From assembly GCF_006539945.1 (NCBI RefSeq), contig NZ_BJNZ01000013.1, positions 1-64,000 of the forward strand: 64,000 bases of DNA. The letters are read 5' to 3'. Of this stretch, positions 16,213 through 25,821 are shown piece after piece. The translations under genes and the position numbers were made by a program. A model generated the notes under the pieces. That model did not search any database. It was not told the DNA's origin and saw only the letters and a program-made list of their open reading frames with translations. The DNA is from Cellulosimicrobium cellulans. GTDB lineage: Bacteria; Actinomycetota; Actinomycetes; Actinomycetales; Cellulomonadaceae. How positions within the stretch are numbered: position 1 is the first letter of the stretch; each line of letters begins with the position of its first letter.

Positions 16213-19145
16213 GCGAGGTCTCCCGTCACGTAGGACTCCACAGGCGGGCACGAGCACACCAGGTTGCGGTCGCCCCGCGCACCGTCGATGCGGCGCACCG
16301 GCGGCCAGTACTTCCCGGACCGCAGGCTCGCGACCGGGTACGCCGCGAGCTCGCGCGAGTACGGCTTGTCCCACGTCTCCGCGACGAGCGCCGCCGCCGT
16401 GTGCGGGGCGCCGCGCAGCGGGGACTCCTCGACGGCCCAGCGGCCTGACGCGACCGCGTCGATCTCGCCGCGGATCGCGATCAGAGCGTCGACGAACCGG
16501 TCGAGCTCCGCCAGGTCCTCGCTCTCGGTCGGCTCGACCATGAGGGTGCCCGCGACCGGGAACGACAGGGTCGGCGCGTGGAACCCGTAGTCCATCAGCC
16601 GCTTCGCGACGTCCTCCGCCGTCACGCCGGTCTCCGCCGTGATCGGTCGCAGGTCGAGGATGCACTCGTGCGCGACCAGGCCGTTCGGCCCGGTGTAGAG
16701 CACCGGGTAGTGGTCGGCGAGGCGGCTCGCGACGTAGTTCGCCGTGAGGACGGCGGTCTTCGTGGCCTCGGTGAGCCCGTCCGGACCCATGAGCGCGACG
16801 TACGCGTACGAGATCGGCAGGATCCCGGCCGACCCGTAGCGCGTCGCCGAGACGGGCGTCGCGGTGGACCCGCCCGGCGCGAGCGGGTCCCCGGGCAGGA
16901 ACGGGACGAGGTGCTCGGCCACGGCCACCGGGCCGACGCCGGGTCCTCCCCCGCCGTGCGGGATGCAGAACGTCTTGTGCAGGTTCAGGTGCGAGACGTC
17001 GCCCCCGAACTCGCCCGGGCGTGCGAGGCCGACGAGCGCGTTGAGGTTCGCCCCATCGATGTACACCTGACCACCAGCCTCATGTACGAGGTCGCAGACC
17101 TCGCGCACGTGCTCCTCGTAGACGCCGTGCGTCGACGGGTAGGTGATCATGATCGCCGCCACCCGCGGGCCGTGGTCGGCCAGCTTGGCGCGCAGGTCGT
17201 CGAGGTCCACCTCGCCGCTCTCGGCCGTCCTCACCACGTCGACCTTCAGACCCGCCAGGGCCGCCGACGCCGCATTCGTCCCGTGCGCTGACGCGGGGAT
17301 GAGGCACACGTCGCGGGCCGTGTCGCCGCGCGACACGTGGTAGTCGCGGATCGCCAGCAGGCCCGCGAACTCGCCCTGCGAGCCCGCGTTCGGCTGCACC
17401 GACACCCCCGCGTAGCCCGTGATCTCCGCGAGCGCGGACTCCAGGCCGCCGATGAGCTCCTCGTAGCCCCGCGCCTGGTCGGCGGGCACGAACGGGTGGA
17501 GGTCCGCGAACTCCGGCCAGGAGATCGCCTCCATCTCCGCCGTCGCGTTGAGCTTCATGGTGCACGAGCCCAGCGGGATCATCGTGCGGTCCAGCGCGAG
17601 GTCCTTGTCCGAGAGGCGCCGCAGGTAGCGCAGCATCGAGGTCTCGGAGCGGTGCAGGTGGAAGACCGGGTGCTGCAGGTAGCTCGTCTCACGCCGGAGC
17701 CCGGCCGGCAGAGCGTCCGTGGTCCCGGCGGCGGGGGCCGCCCCGTCGCCGATGCCGAAGGCCTCGAGGACTGCAGCGAGGGCCCGGGGAGTGGTGGTCT
17801 CGTCGCAGGCGATCTGTACATGGTCCACGTCGGGGTTGTACAGATTCACGCCTGCGGCCGCCGCGGCAGCGACGACGGCCTCGGCGCGGCCCGGGACGAC
17901 GGTGCGGACGGTGTCGAAGAAGGCGTCGTGCTCGACGGTGACGCCGCCCGCGCGCAGGGCGCCCGCGAGGGCCGTGGCGTGCGCGTGGGTCCGCTCGGCG
18001 ATCGCGCGGAGGCCGTCGGGGCCGTGGTAGACGGCGTACATCGACGCCACGATGGCGAGCAGTGCCTGCGCGGTGCAGATGTTGCTCGTCGCCTTCTCCC
18101 GGCGGATGTGCTGCTCGCGCGTCTGGAGCGCGAGGCGGTAAGCGGTGTCACCGTCGGCGTCGATCGAGACGCCCACGAGGCGACCGGGGAGCGAGCGCTC
18201 CAGGCCCTTGCGCACGGCCATGAAGGCCGCGTGCGGGCCACCGTAGAAGAGCGGGACGCCGAACCGCTGAGCCGAGCCCACGGACACGTCGGCGCCGAGC
18301 TCACCGGGCGAGACGAGCAGCGTCAGAGCCAGCAGGTCGCTCGCGACGGTGACGAGCGCGCCCGCGTCCTTGGCCTCCGCGACGACGGGGCGCCAGTCCA
18401 CGACGCGTCCCGACGCCCCGGACTGCTGGACGACGACGCCCACGAGCTGCGCGTCGTCGTCCACCCCGGCGGGGAAGGCCCCTGCGGCGCGGGCCGCGGC
18501 GAGCCCCGCGTCCAGGCCGCCCGACAGGTCGGCCACCACCACGGGCAGGCCGACGGCGTGCGCGCGACCGAGCGTCACCGCGAGCGTCTGGGGGAAGAGG
18601 TCGGCGTCGAGGGCCACGTAGCCGCTCTTCGCGCGCGACGCCCGCCACATGAGGGCGACGGCCTCGGCCACCGCGGTCGCCTCGTCGAGGAGCGACGCGT
18701 TCGCGACGTCCAGGCCCGTGAGGTCCTCGACGACCTGCTGGAAGTTGAGGAGCGCCTCCAGACGACCCTGCGAGATCTCCGGCTGGTACGGCGTGTACGC
18801 GGTGTACCAGGCGGGGGACTCGAGGACGTTGCGGCGGATCACCGGGGGAGTGACGGTGCCGTAGTAGCCGAGCCCGATCATCTGCGTCTTGACGACGTTC
18901 TTGCCGGCCAGCGCGCGCAGGTGCTCCAGCACCTCGGCCTCGGTGCGCGCCGCGGGCAGGTCGAGCGGACGCTCGGAGCGGATCGACGCCGGGACGGCCG
19001 CGTCGACGAGCGCGTCGAGCGAGGCGTAGCCGAGCTGGTCGAGCATCGCCCCGACCTCCCGCCCGCGAGGGCCGAGGTGGCGCGGCGCGAACGCGCCGGA
19101 CGCGGCGTTGTGCCGTGAGCTGGGGTCGAAGGACTGCTGGGTCAC
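16209..19145 (-). CDS. gcvP: Glycine dehydrogenase (decarboxylating), P protein
   Basis: A single-chain P protein of 978 residues, the usual length for the fused alpha-beta form. It decarboxylates glycine using PLP and transfers the aminomethyl group to H protein. [17 protein letters not shown] opens the chain; [37 protein letters not shown] and [14 protein letters not shown] follow, and the PLP lysine lies in [18 protein letters not shown] around residue 725. GTG 19145 ([10 protein letters not shown]) is preceded by GGGAG. The tandem glycine riboswitch lies immediately upstream and should switch the operon on when glycine is abundant. Confidence 0.97.
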   Translation of the reverse strand: MTQQSFDPSSRHNAASGAFAPRHLGPRGREVGAMLDQLGYASLDALVDAAVPASIRSERPLDLPAARTEAEVLEHLRALAGKNVVKTQMIGLGYYGTVTPPVIRRNVLESPAWYTAYTPYQPEISQGRLEALLNFQQVVEDLTGLDVANASLLDEATAVAEAVALMWRASRAKSGYVALDADLFPQTLAVTLGRAHAVGLPVVVADLSGGLDAGLAAARAAGAFPAGVDDDAQLVGVVVQQSGASGRVVDWRPVVAEAKDAGALVTVASDLLALTLLVSPGELGADVSVGSAQRFGVPLFYGGPHAAFMAVRKGLERSLPGRLVGVSIDADGDTAYRLALQTREQHIRREKATSNICTAQALLAIVASMYAVYHGPDGLRAIAERTHAHATALAGALRAGGVTVEHDAFFDTVRTVVPGRAEAVVAAAAAAGVNLYNPDVDHVQIACDETTTPRALAAVLEAFGIGDGAAPAAGTTDALPAGLRRETSYLQHPVFHLHRSETSMLRYLRRLSDKDLALDRTMIPLGSCTMKLNATAEMEAISWPEFADLHPFVPADQARGYEELIGGLESALAEITGYAGVSVQPNAGSQGEFAGLLAIRDYHVSRGDTARDVCLIPASAHGTNAASAALAGLKVDVVRTAESGEVDLDDLRAKLADHGPRVAAIMITYPSTHGVYEEHVREVCDLVHEAGGQVYIDGANLNALVGLARPGEFGGDVSHLNLHKTFCIPHGGGGPGVGPVAVAEHLVPFLPGDPLAPGGSTATPVSATRYGSAGILPISYAYVALMGPDGLTEATKTAVLTANYVASRLADHYPVLYTGPNGLVAHECILDLRPITAETGVTAEDVAKRLMDYGFHAPTLSFPVAGTLMVEPTESEDLAELDRFVDALIAIRGEIDAVASGRWAVEESPLRGAPHTAAALVAETWDKPYSRELAAYPVASLRSGKYWPPVRRIDGARGDRNLVCSCPPVESYVTGDLA

Positions 19146-19204
19146 GAGGGACTCCCGGTGGAGGGGACGACGGCGGGTCCCTCCCCGCTCTGTCATCGGA
19201 CGCA

Positions 19205-19430
19205 CGCGTCGACCTGAGAGTTTTGCCGGTCCGCCGTGCCACGAGGGCCGGGGCGCGCCGACTTGCACCGTCGGTGGGCCGAGGCCGCCGGAGGTCCGAC
19301 GAGCGCACGGCCGCTTTCCAGAGTTGCCTCACCCCGACGGTACGTGAGCCTGAGAGATTCCCGGGGAGGAGTTGCTCCTTCGGCGCCGGCGCCCGGTCGT
19401 GAGGACCGTGGTGCCGAGCTCTCCCGTCGT
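19205..19430 (-). promoter_or_regulatory. Tandem glycine riboswitch upstream of gcvP
   Basis: On the minus strand the first aptamer reads CGGGAGAGCTC, then GCGCCGAAGGAGCAACTCC, then GGGAATCTCTCAGGCTCA. The second reads CAACTCTGGAAAGC, CCACCGACGGTGCAAGTC and GGCAAAACTCTCAGGTC. These are the conserved cores of the two glycine-binding aptamers joined by a short linker. The element ends about 60 bases before the gcvP start. By family knowledge it activates glycine cleavage genes when glycine is in excess. Confidence 0.96.
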
Positions 19431-19586
19431 GGTTCGGGCGGCACGGCGGCCCCGTCGCCGACGACGGCGCGCAGGACCACCGGTGAAGCGTGAAGTTGTG
19501 AGGCTCATCGTACCGGTCGCCGACCTGAGCCAGCACCGCGTGGTCGTGGTGCTGCGGGTCGCGGAGCCTCGCCGTACATTCGGACG

Positions 19587-20474
19587 ATGGGGGAGCGTCG
19601 CACGGTCGTCGTCACCGGTGCAGCAGGCCCGGCGGGGCGAGCCCTGGGGGCCCAGCTCGCCCGGCGGCCCGACGTGCGTGCGGTCGGCGTGGACCTCACG
19701 CCCCGAGCCGTCCCCGGATTCGAGCACGTGGACCCCGTCCCTGCCGCGGGCGAACCCGCCTACGATCGTGCGACCCTCGAGCTCGTCCGACGGTACGAGG
19801 CCGACCTCCTCGTCCCGTCGGTCTCGGAGGAGCTGGCGCACCTCGCCGTGCTCGCCGAGGCTGCCGGACTGACGGGCAGGGTCGTCGTGGCCGGACCTGG
19901 CCCGACGGCGACCGCCGCCGACAAGCTCCTGACGATGCTCGCTCTCGACCGACAGGGCATCGAGGTGCCCCGTCACGCGGTCGCGGACGCCCTGGACTCC
20001 GCCGCCCAGGCTCTGGACTGGGCGGCGGGCCCGGTGGTCGTCAAGCCGCGGGTCGCGCGCGGAGGGCGGGGCGTCCACGTCGTGGAGGACGCGCGCGACC
20101 CGGTGTGGGCGACGCTCGACGCCTCGTGGATCGTCCAGTCGTTCGCGCCGGGACCGGAGTACTGCCCCCAGGTGTACCGGTCCCCGACGACCGGCGAGAC
20201 ACAGGTCGTCGTCCTCGAGAAGACCGGCCGCAAGCAGGGTCGGGTCGGCAACGCGACGACCGTCACGCGCCTCCCGGAGGGCGACGCCGCCGACGTCGCC
20301 GACGTCGCGCGCGCCGCGACCGAGGCACTCGGGCTCGTCGGGCCGCTCGACATGGACGTTCGTCGGCTGGGTGACGGGACCCCGGTCGTCCTGGAGGTCA
20401 ACGCGCGCTTCGGCGCGGTGTCCGCGTCCGCGCCCGAGCTGCTCGACGCGGTGCTCGGCGAGTGGCCGGCCTGA
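19587..20474 (+). CDS. ATP-grasp ligase-like protein
   Basis: A 295-residue protein with a pre-ATP-grasp Rossmann-like start (RTVVVTGAAGPAGRALGAQL) and an ATP-grasp core: ADKLLTMLALDRQGIEVPRH, GPVVVKPRVARGGRGVHVV, WIVQSFAPGPEYCPQVY and a metal site in GPLDMDVRR...PVVLEVNARFG. It resembles the carbamoyl-phosphate-synthase large-chain-like ligases that join a carboxylate to an amine using ATP. TACATT six bases before the ATG suggests a leaderless start. The GT2 gene follows after three bases. The substrate is unknown; modification of a polysaccharide or its precursor is inferred from the neighbours. Confidence 0.88.
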   Translation: MGERRTVVVTGAAGPAGRALGAQLARRPDVRAVGVDLTPRAVPGFEHVDPVPAAGEPAYDRATLELVRRYEADLLVPSVSEELAHLAVLAEAAGLTGRVVVAGPGPTATAADKLLTMLALDRQGIEVPRHAVADALDSAAQALDWAAGPVVVKPRVARGGRGVHVVEDARDPVWATLDASWIVQSFAPGPEYCPQVYRSPTTGETQVVVLEKTGRKQGRVGNATTVTRLPEGDAADVADVARAATEALGLVGPLDMDVRRLGDGTPVVLEVNARFGAVSASAPELLDAVLGEWPA

Positions 20475-20477
20475 GGG

Positions 20478-21767
20478 ATGCCGACCGTCGTCACCGGTGT
20501 CGCCACCGCACTGGTGCTCGTCCTCGGCGCGACGCTCCTGGTCGTCGGGCTCGTCCGCCTCGTCCTCGTCCCGTTCGCGCTCGTCTTCGAGGCACGCCGC
20601 CGTCGCGAGGTGCCGGGCCCCGCCGGTCTGGGTCCCACGTGGCGCGAGCCCCCGCTCGTGTCCGTCGTGGTGCCCGCGTTCGACGAGGCCGTCGTCATCG
20701 ACAACTGCATCCGCTCGTTGCTGCGGAGCGACTACCCCCGCTTCGAGGTCGTGTGCGTCGACGACGGGTCCCGCGACGACACGTACGACAGGATGCGGCG
20801 GCTGGCCGAGGCGCACGAACGCGTGCGCGCCGTGCGGCAGGAGAACGCGGGCAAGGGCGCCGCCCTCAACAGGGGCATCGCGCTCGCGCGCGGAGAGGTC
20901 GTGCTCCTCGTCGACGCCGACGGCGTCTTCCGCCCCGACACGATCACCCGGTTGCTGCGCGGGTTCCGCGACCCGACCGTCGGCGCCGTCTGCGGGAACG
21001 ACCGACCCGTCAACCTCGACCACGTGCTGACCCGGTTCCTCGCCCTCGTCAGCCATGTCGGCACCGGGCTCATGCGGCGTGCGCTCGACGTGGTCGACTG
21101 CCTCCCGGTCGTGTCGGGGAACGTGGGTGCCTTCCGCCGAGAGGTGCTCGAGCGCACGGGCCCCCTGCGGACCGACACCCTGGGGGAGGACCTCGAGCTG
21201 ACGTGGCGCGTGCACGGGGCGGGCTACCGCGTGACCTTCGCACCCGACGCCCTCGTCCACGCCGAGTCGCCGTCGACCGTGCGCGGGCTGTGGCGACAGC
21301 GCGTGCGGTGGGCACGCGGCCTGCTCCAGGTGTCGGCGCTGCACCGGCGGATGATCGGCAACCTCCGGTACGGGCGCTTCGGGGCGTACCTCCTCTACAA
21401 CACCGTCGCGCAGGTGTCAGGCCCCTTCCTCCAGATCCTCGCCCTGCTCGCGCTCTGCGTCCTGGTCGTGGTCGAGGGCACAGGCTGGCTGCCCCCGTCG
21501 TGGTGGGAGTGGGTCCTGTTCCTGGGGATCCCGCTGTCCTTGGCGCTCCTGCTGCTCGCGGTCCTCCTCGACCGCGCACCACGGGACCTCCGGTACCTGT
21601 GGACGGTGCCGCTCTGGCCGATCTACTCCTCGCTGATGACACTGGTCATGATGGAGGCGACGCGCCTCGAGGCGTCCGACGCGGAGGGACGATGGGACAA
21701 GCTGGAGAGGACCGGCACCGTGTCGGTCCCCGGGCTGCGCGCCGACGACGACCCTGGCTCGTGCTGA
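20478..21767 (+). CDS. Processive family 2 glycosyltransferase, membrane-bound
   Basis: A 429-residue GT2 enzyme of the IcaA/PgaC/NodC/hyaluronan synthase type. An N-terminal membrane helix (about 5-32) precedes the catalytic domain with VVVPAFDEA, VCVDDGSRDD, LLVDADG (the DXD-type metal site), TLGEDLELTWRV and QRVRWARG (QxxRW, the mark of processive synthases). Three to four C-terminal membrane helices could form the export channel. It would polymerise a UDP-sugar and extrude the chain. Flanking genes make a PNAG-like polymer a reasonable hypothesis, but the sugar cannot be read from sequence. Confidence 0.92.
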   Translation: MPTVVTGVATALVLVLGATLLVVGLVRLVLVPFALVFEARRRREVPGPAGLGPTWREPPLVSVVVPAFDEAVVIDNCIRSLLRSDYPRFEVVCVDDGSRDDTYDRMRRLAEAHERVRAVRQENAGKGAALNRGIALARGEVVLLVDADGVFRPDTITRLLRGFRDPTVGAVCGNDRPVNLDHVLTRFLALVSHVGTGLMRRALDVVDCLPVVSGNVGAFRREVLERTGPLRTDTLGEDLELTWRVHGAGYRVTFAPDALVHAESPSTVRGLWRQRVRWARGLLQVSALHRRMIGNLRYGRFGAYLLYNTVAQVSGPFLQILALLALCVLVVVEGTGWLPPSWWEWVLFLGIPLSLALLLLAVLLDRAPRDLRYLWTVPLWPIYSSLMTLVMMEATRLEASDAEGRWDKLERTGTVSVPGLRADDDPGSC

Positions 21768-22921
21768 TCGCGGTCCCGGTGGTCGCGGTGCTCGTGCTCG
21801 CGGTGGTCCTGGCGCGCCCGTGGGAGGCGTCCGTCCCGCCGATGCGGGCCGCGGTCCCGCCCGAGGACCTGCGTTCGGTCAGCGTCGACTTCGGCATCGT
21901 CGCGGACCCGGACACGGACTGGTCGTCGATCGACCAGCACCTCGACCGAGCCGGCGTGAACGCCGTCGAGCTCAACGCCGGCCGGGTGGAGTACACCGCG
22001 TTCGACTGGGACGACCACCCGGACGCTGCGGCCGAGCCGGGCACGGACCACCTCGCGGTGGCTGCACGCGCCCTGGGGCAGGGTCCTGACGGAGCGCGCC
22101 GGGACGTCGGCCTCATCGTCGACGCGTACGTCCCGCGCTGGCTCGAGCAGGACCCGTCGCTCGCGGGCAGGTCGCCGGACGGCCAGCCGGCGGAGTACCA
22201 GGCCTCGGCGAGCGCTCTCGCGAAGGGACCCGTGGGTGACAGGCTCGTCGACTACGTCGTCGAGCTGGGGCGGCGGTACGAGCCCGCGCAGATCTCCGTG
22301 ACCGAGCTCTTCCTCGACCGTTACACCTTCGGGGACGACGACCTGGCGCTCTACCGCGAGATGACCGGAGCGCAGGACTGGCCTCGCGACGAGTCGGGAG
22401 CGGTCGAGGAGGACGCGCCGGAGCTCGGGAGCTGGAGGTCCGACGTGCTCGCCGGGCTCCTGACGCGCATGCGGACGGGGCTCGACGAGGTCCAGCGAGG
22501 CGACACGGCACGGGTCGCGCTCTCCATGGAGGTCCGCGTCGACTGGGACGACCTCGCCCGCGGCGTCCCGAGCAGCGGACACGACTACGAGGTGCTGCTG
22601 ACGGCCGTCGACCGGCTGACCGTCTGGGCGTACTTCCAGCCCAGCGGGCGGGACGTCAGCAGCGTCGAGGCGTTGACCGCGGCGCTCGCGGGAGCCGGGT
22701 TCGACATGTCACGCATCACGGTGTCGGTCGGCCTGTGGGCGGGGAGCTCCGCGAGCACCGCGCGCATCTCGCCGGAGGTCATGGCGCGAGCCGCCACGCT
22801 CGCGGCCACGAACGGGGTGCGGGCGGTCAACGTGACCCCGCTGTCCTTCATGACGGACGAGCACTGGAGCGCGCTGGCCTCGGTCTGGCACCCGGACGCG
22901 GGCGAGGACCCGACGCCGTAG
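21692..22921 (+). CDS. Membrane-anchored TIM-barrel protein, PgaB C-terminal (GH153)-like
   Basis: About 409 residues with an Arg-rich start (RAARRRRPWLVL) and one membrane helix near 22-42, so the bulk is extracytoplasmic. The sequence SVDFGIVADPDTDWSSIDQH, LDRAGVNAVELNAG and DVGLIVDAYVPRWLEQDPS parallels the strand order of the PgaB C-terminal barrel, which binds or cleaves partly deacetylated poly-beta-1,6-GlcNAc. The start at 21692 has GGAGGG upstream but overlaps the GT gene by 76 bp; GTG 21722 (GGAGAGG upstream) is an alternative. The family link is by eye and moderate. Confidence 0.7.
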   Translation: MGQAGEDRHRVGPRAARRRRPWLVLIAVPVVAVLVLAVVLARPWEASVPPMRAAVPPEDLRSVSVDFGIVADPDTDWSSIDQHLDRAGVNAVELNAGRVEYTAFDWDDHPDAAAEPGTDHLAVAARALGQGPDGARRDVGLIVDAYVPRWLEQDPSLAGRSPDGQPAEYQASASALAKGPVGDRLVDYVVELGRRYEPAQISVTELFLDRYTFGDDDLALYREMTGAQDWPRDESGAVEEDAPELGSWRSDVLAGLLTRMRTGLDEVQRGDTARVALSMEVRVDWDDLARGVPSSGHDYEVLLTAVDRLTVWAYFQPSGRDVSSVEALTAALAGAGFDMSRITVSVGLWAGSSASTARISPEVMARAATLAATNGVRAVNVTPLSFMTDEHWSALASVWHPDAGEDPTP

Positions 22922-22935
22922 CGCCTCCTACGGCG
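22914..22935. terminator. Hairpin spanning two convergent stop codons
   Basis: CGCCGTAG (22914-22921) and CTACGGCG (22928-22935) form an 8-bp stem with a six-base loop. Both TAG stops, of the plus-strand barrel gene and the minus-strand kinase gene, are part of the stem. It is a compact shared terminator candidate. Confidence 0.6.
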
Positions 22936-24652
22936 CATCCGGTCCCGGCGGAAGGTCCGGCAGGAGCACGTCCACCTGGGTCCCGCGGCCCGGCTCGCTG
23001 GCGATGGTCAGGCTGCCGCCGTGCTCGTCGACGACGGTCTGCACGAGGGACAGGCCGAGACCCACGCCGCGCACGCGGCGGCGGACCGTGTCCCGCGTCC
23101 GGTAGAAGCGCTCGGTGAGGTGCGCGAGCTCGTCCGCCGGGATGCCCGTCCCGTGGTCGACGACCCGGACGCGGACGCGACGGGTGGGTCCGTCGTCGTG
23201 CTCGCGCGTCACGCTCACGCGCACCTGGCTACCGGGCGGGCTGTGCTTCACGGCGTTGGTGAGCAGGTTCTCCACGACCTGCCCCAGCCGGCGCGCGTCG
23301 GACCGCAGGGGGACCTCGGGGTCGCCGTCCGCGACGATCTCGACCTCCGCCTGGTCCGCGACGGGCCGGTCGGCCACGACGACGTCACGGACCACGCGGA
23401 CCACGTCCAGCTCCGTGGGCAGGAGGGAGAAGGCTCCGGAGACCACCTGTGCGCTGGTGAGCAGGTCCTCGACCAGCGTCTGGAGCTGGTGGGCGTTGCG
23501 CCCGACGACCTGGAGGTAGCGCTGCTGCTCGTCGTCCAGGGCCTCGGGACGCATGCCGAGCAGCTCGACGTACCCGAGGATCGACGCCAGCGGCGTCCGC
23601 AGCTCGTGGCTGACCAGGCCGATGAACGCGTCCTGCTCCTGCTCCGACTCGTAGCGCCGCGTGATGTCCGTCGCGACGAACAGGTAGCCCGCCGGGAGCT
23701 CGGGCGCGGCACCCGCGAGCGCCGGCCTCCGGGTCACGACCACCTCGAGCCGACGACGTGCGCCGTCGGGCAGCGTGTAGTCGCGCTCGTGCACCTCGGT
23801 ACCGCCGTGCGCGGCGGCACCGACGGTCGTCGCGAGAACCGGTGGTGCGGCGCCGTCCGGGGCCCCGCCCCCGCTCGTCGCGGGCGGTTCCGCGCCGAGG
23901 AGGCCGACGACGTCCCGCCCGACGAGCGTGCTCGCACCCAGGCCGAGGATGCGCTCGGCGCCCGTGTTGGCGGACACCACCCGTCCCGCGACGTCGGTGG
24001 CGAGGAAGGCCTGCTCGGTCGCAGCGGCGAGGATCCCGGCCAGGGTGTCACGCGAGTCGCGGAGCCGCTCTGCCGTCGCGACCAGGTCGTCCCGGGCGTG
24101 TGCCAGCTGGACGGCCTGGCCCCGCGCGAGCGTCACGATGCCGTGGATGCCGAGCGCGAGCGTCGCGAGGATGAGGAACGTGACGACGGCGTGCAGGACC
24201 GGCTGCACCCGGCCGATGTCCGCGACGACCGGCACGAGGAGGACCACGGCGGCGCCCGCGAGCCCGATGGTGGGGCCGACCGATCCGGGCCGGAGCGCCA
24301 GGCTCGCGAGGGGGAGGACGAGCAGGATGTCGAGGGTCGCCGCCGGCAACCCGGCCCCGGCGTCGAGCAGGGCGATCGCGAGCATCTGGGCGAGCGAGCA
24401 CGCGAAGCGCCACGAGACGGGCCACGTCTCCCAGCGACCGAGCGCCGCGACCACGAGCACCCCGGCCGAGAGCACGACCGCCGCGACCAGCAGCGCCGGG
24501 CGGGCCGGCTCCACCATCCACCACAGCGCCACGGCGGCGATCACCACGGAGAGCGTGATCGGCAGCTGGCGCAGCGCGACGGCGTCCTCGTCCGCCCAGC
24601 CGAGCCGCAGGACCGGGTACCGCTCGCCGAGCTCCGTGGGCGGCGCGCTCAC
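22928..24652 (-). CDS. PAS-domain sensor histidine kinase
   Basis: A 574-residue membrane kinase. Residues 30-175 carry about five to six hydrophobic helices. A linker helix leads to a PAS domain at about 203-330 (QAFLATDVAGRVVSANTGAE, ending VATDITRRYESEQEQ). HisKA has SHELRTPLASILGYVELL with His349, and the ATPase domain has VENLLTNAVKHSPPG, DHGTGIPADEL and GVGLGLSLVQTVVDEHGG. Its start overlaps the stop of the receiver-deacetylase gene as ATGA, so the two are a cognate pair in one operon. The signal sensed is unknown. Confidence 0.93.
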   Translation of the reverse strand: MSAPPTELGERYPVLRLGWADEDAVALRQLPITLSVVIAAVALWWMVEPARPALLVAAVVLSAGVLVVAALGRWETWPVSWRFACSLAQMLAIALLDAGAGLPAATLDILLVLPLASLALRPGSVGPTIGLAGAAVVLLVPVVADIGRVQPVLHAVVTFLILATLALGIHGIVTLARGQAVQLAHARDDLVATAERLRDSRDTLAGILAAATEQAFLATDVAGRVVSANTGAERILGLGASTLVGRDVVGLLGAEPPATSGGGAPDGAAPPVLATTVGAAAHGGTEVHERDYTLPDGARRRLEVVVTRRPALAGAAPELPAGYLFVATDITRRYESEQEQDAFIGLVSHELRTPLASILGYVELLGMRPEALDDEQQRYLQVVGRNAHQLQTLVEDLLTSAQVVSGAFSLLPTELDVVRVVRDVVVADRPVADQAEVEIVADGDPEVPLRSDARRLGQVVENLLTNAVKHSPPGSQVRVSVTREHDDGPTRRVRVRVVDHGTGIPADELAHLTERFYRTRDTVRRRVRGVGLGLSLVQTVVDEHGGSLTIASEPGRGTQVDVLLPDLPPGPDAP

Positions 24653-25731
24653 CGTCCGCCGCCCACCCCATGACCCGAGTCGGCCCCCTGCCCGTCGACC
24701 GCCGGTGCGGCGTGGACCGCGTCAGGGTGCGCGAGCGTCTCGCTGGCGCGGACGGTCTCGAGCGGCTCTGCGTCGCGGGCCGGGCTGAACCTCGACCAGT
24801 ACCGCGCGGTGGCCCGCACCACGTCCGGCTGCATGTACTCGCGGTGCGACTGGGACGCGAACGCGGCCAGCATCTCCAGCTTCGTGTCGACGAACCCGTC
24901 GACGTCGACGAAGCGGTTGGGTGCGAACTCGACCGTCGAGGAGGGGCTCTGGAAGCACCACAGCCCCGGGACCGCTCGCGCGGCGATCTGGACCGCCTCG
25001 TGCACGGCCCGGTGGTCCTGGTGGCGGTCGTGGATGCCGTGGGTGTAGATCCGGGTCGGGCTGACGTCACGGACGACGTCCTCGATCGCGGTGATCATCC
25101 CGGCCGCGGGGTCGAGCCTCGTGTCCGGGAAGTCGAGGTGCACGAGGCGCGCACCGACGACGGCGGCCGCCGCGGCCGCCTCGGAGCGTCGAGCCGAGGT
25201 CTCGCCACCGACCGCGCCGCCGGAGAGGACGAGGGTCACGATCTGGTCGCCCGCGGCGGCGTGCGCGGCGAGCGTGGCCCCCACCCCGATCTCGACGTCG
25301 TCCGGGTGCGCTCCGACGGCCAGGACGCGTTGCCGGGTCGCGGAGCGCAGGGCCCGGGCCTGCTGCGCGAGCCGGGTCGCACGCCGGACGAGCTCCTCCG
25401 TGACCACCGGCTTCACGAGGAAGTCGTCCGCGGACTCGCGCAGCGCGCTGATCGCGTGGTCGACGGTGGGGTAGGCGGTGACGATCATGACGCGCATCGC
25501 CGGGTCGATCGCCCGGGCCTCGGGCAGGAGGTCGAGCCCGGAACGGCCCGGCAGCTGGATGTCGCTGACGAGCACGTCGTAGCGCTGCCGCCGTAGCGCC
25601 GCGACGGCCTCGTCGACCGACTCGACGGAGTCCACCGACATCTTGCCGTAGCGCTCGAGCGTGATCCGCAGGAACTCCGCCGTGTCGCGGTCGTCCTCGA
25701 GGACGAGCACGCGGTACTTGTCTTCGGACAC
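24649..25731 (-). CDS. Response regulator fused to PIG-L/LmbE deacetylase
   Basis: A 360-residue fusion. Residues 1-125 are a receiver with LEDDRD, phospho-acceptor Asp57 in VLVSDIQLPG, VTAYPTV and LVKPV. Residues 135-330 are a PIG-L zinc deacetylase: VGAHPDDVEIG at 139-149 with His142, Asp144 and Asp145, and HDRHQDH at 234-240. PIG-L enzymes remove acetyl groups from GlcNAc-containing substrates such as GlcNAc-inositol. Here phosphorylation by the overlapping kinase may gate deacetylase activity. There is no DNA-binding domain, so the output is enzymatic. The C-terminal 25 residues are low-complexity. Confidence 0.93.
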   Translation of the reverse strand: MSEDKYRVLVLEDDRDTAEFLRITLERYGKMSVDSVESVDEAVAALRRQRYDVLVSDIQLPGRSGLDLLPEARAIDPAMRVMIVTAYPTVDHAISALRESADDFLVKPVVTEELVRRATRLAQQARALRSATRQRVLAVGAHPDDVEIGVGATLAAHAAAGDQIVTLVLSGGAVGGETSARRSEAAAAAAVVGARLVHLDFPDTRLDPAAGMITAIEDVVRDVSPTRIYTHGIHDRHQDHRAVHEAVQIAARAVPGLWCFQSPSSTVEFAPNRFVDVDGFVDTKLEMLAAFASQSHREYMQPDVVRATARYWSRFSPARDAEPLETVRASETLAHPDAVHAAPAVDGQGADSGHGVGGGR

Positions 25732-25821
25732 GCTTCCCCCTCTGCCGTGGCGGCCTTCCGACGACGCTACGCGTCAATCGGCGGCGTCGCCCGGCACGGT
25801 CCCGGCCGAGCGCGGGGGCGG

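Noticed and set aside
19146-19268. Longer gcvP starting at 19268
   Set aside because: The extra 41 residues would be encoded by the second glycine aptamer; GTG 19145 matches the normal P-protein start.
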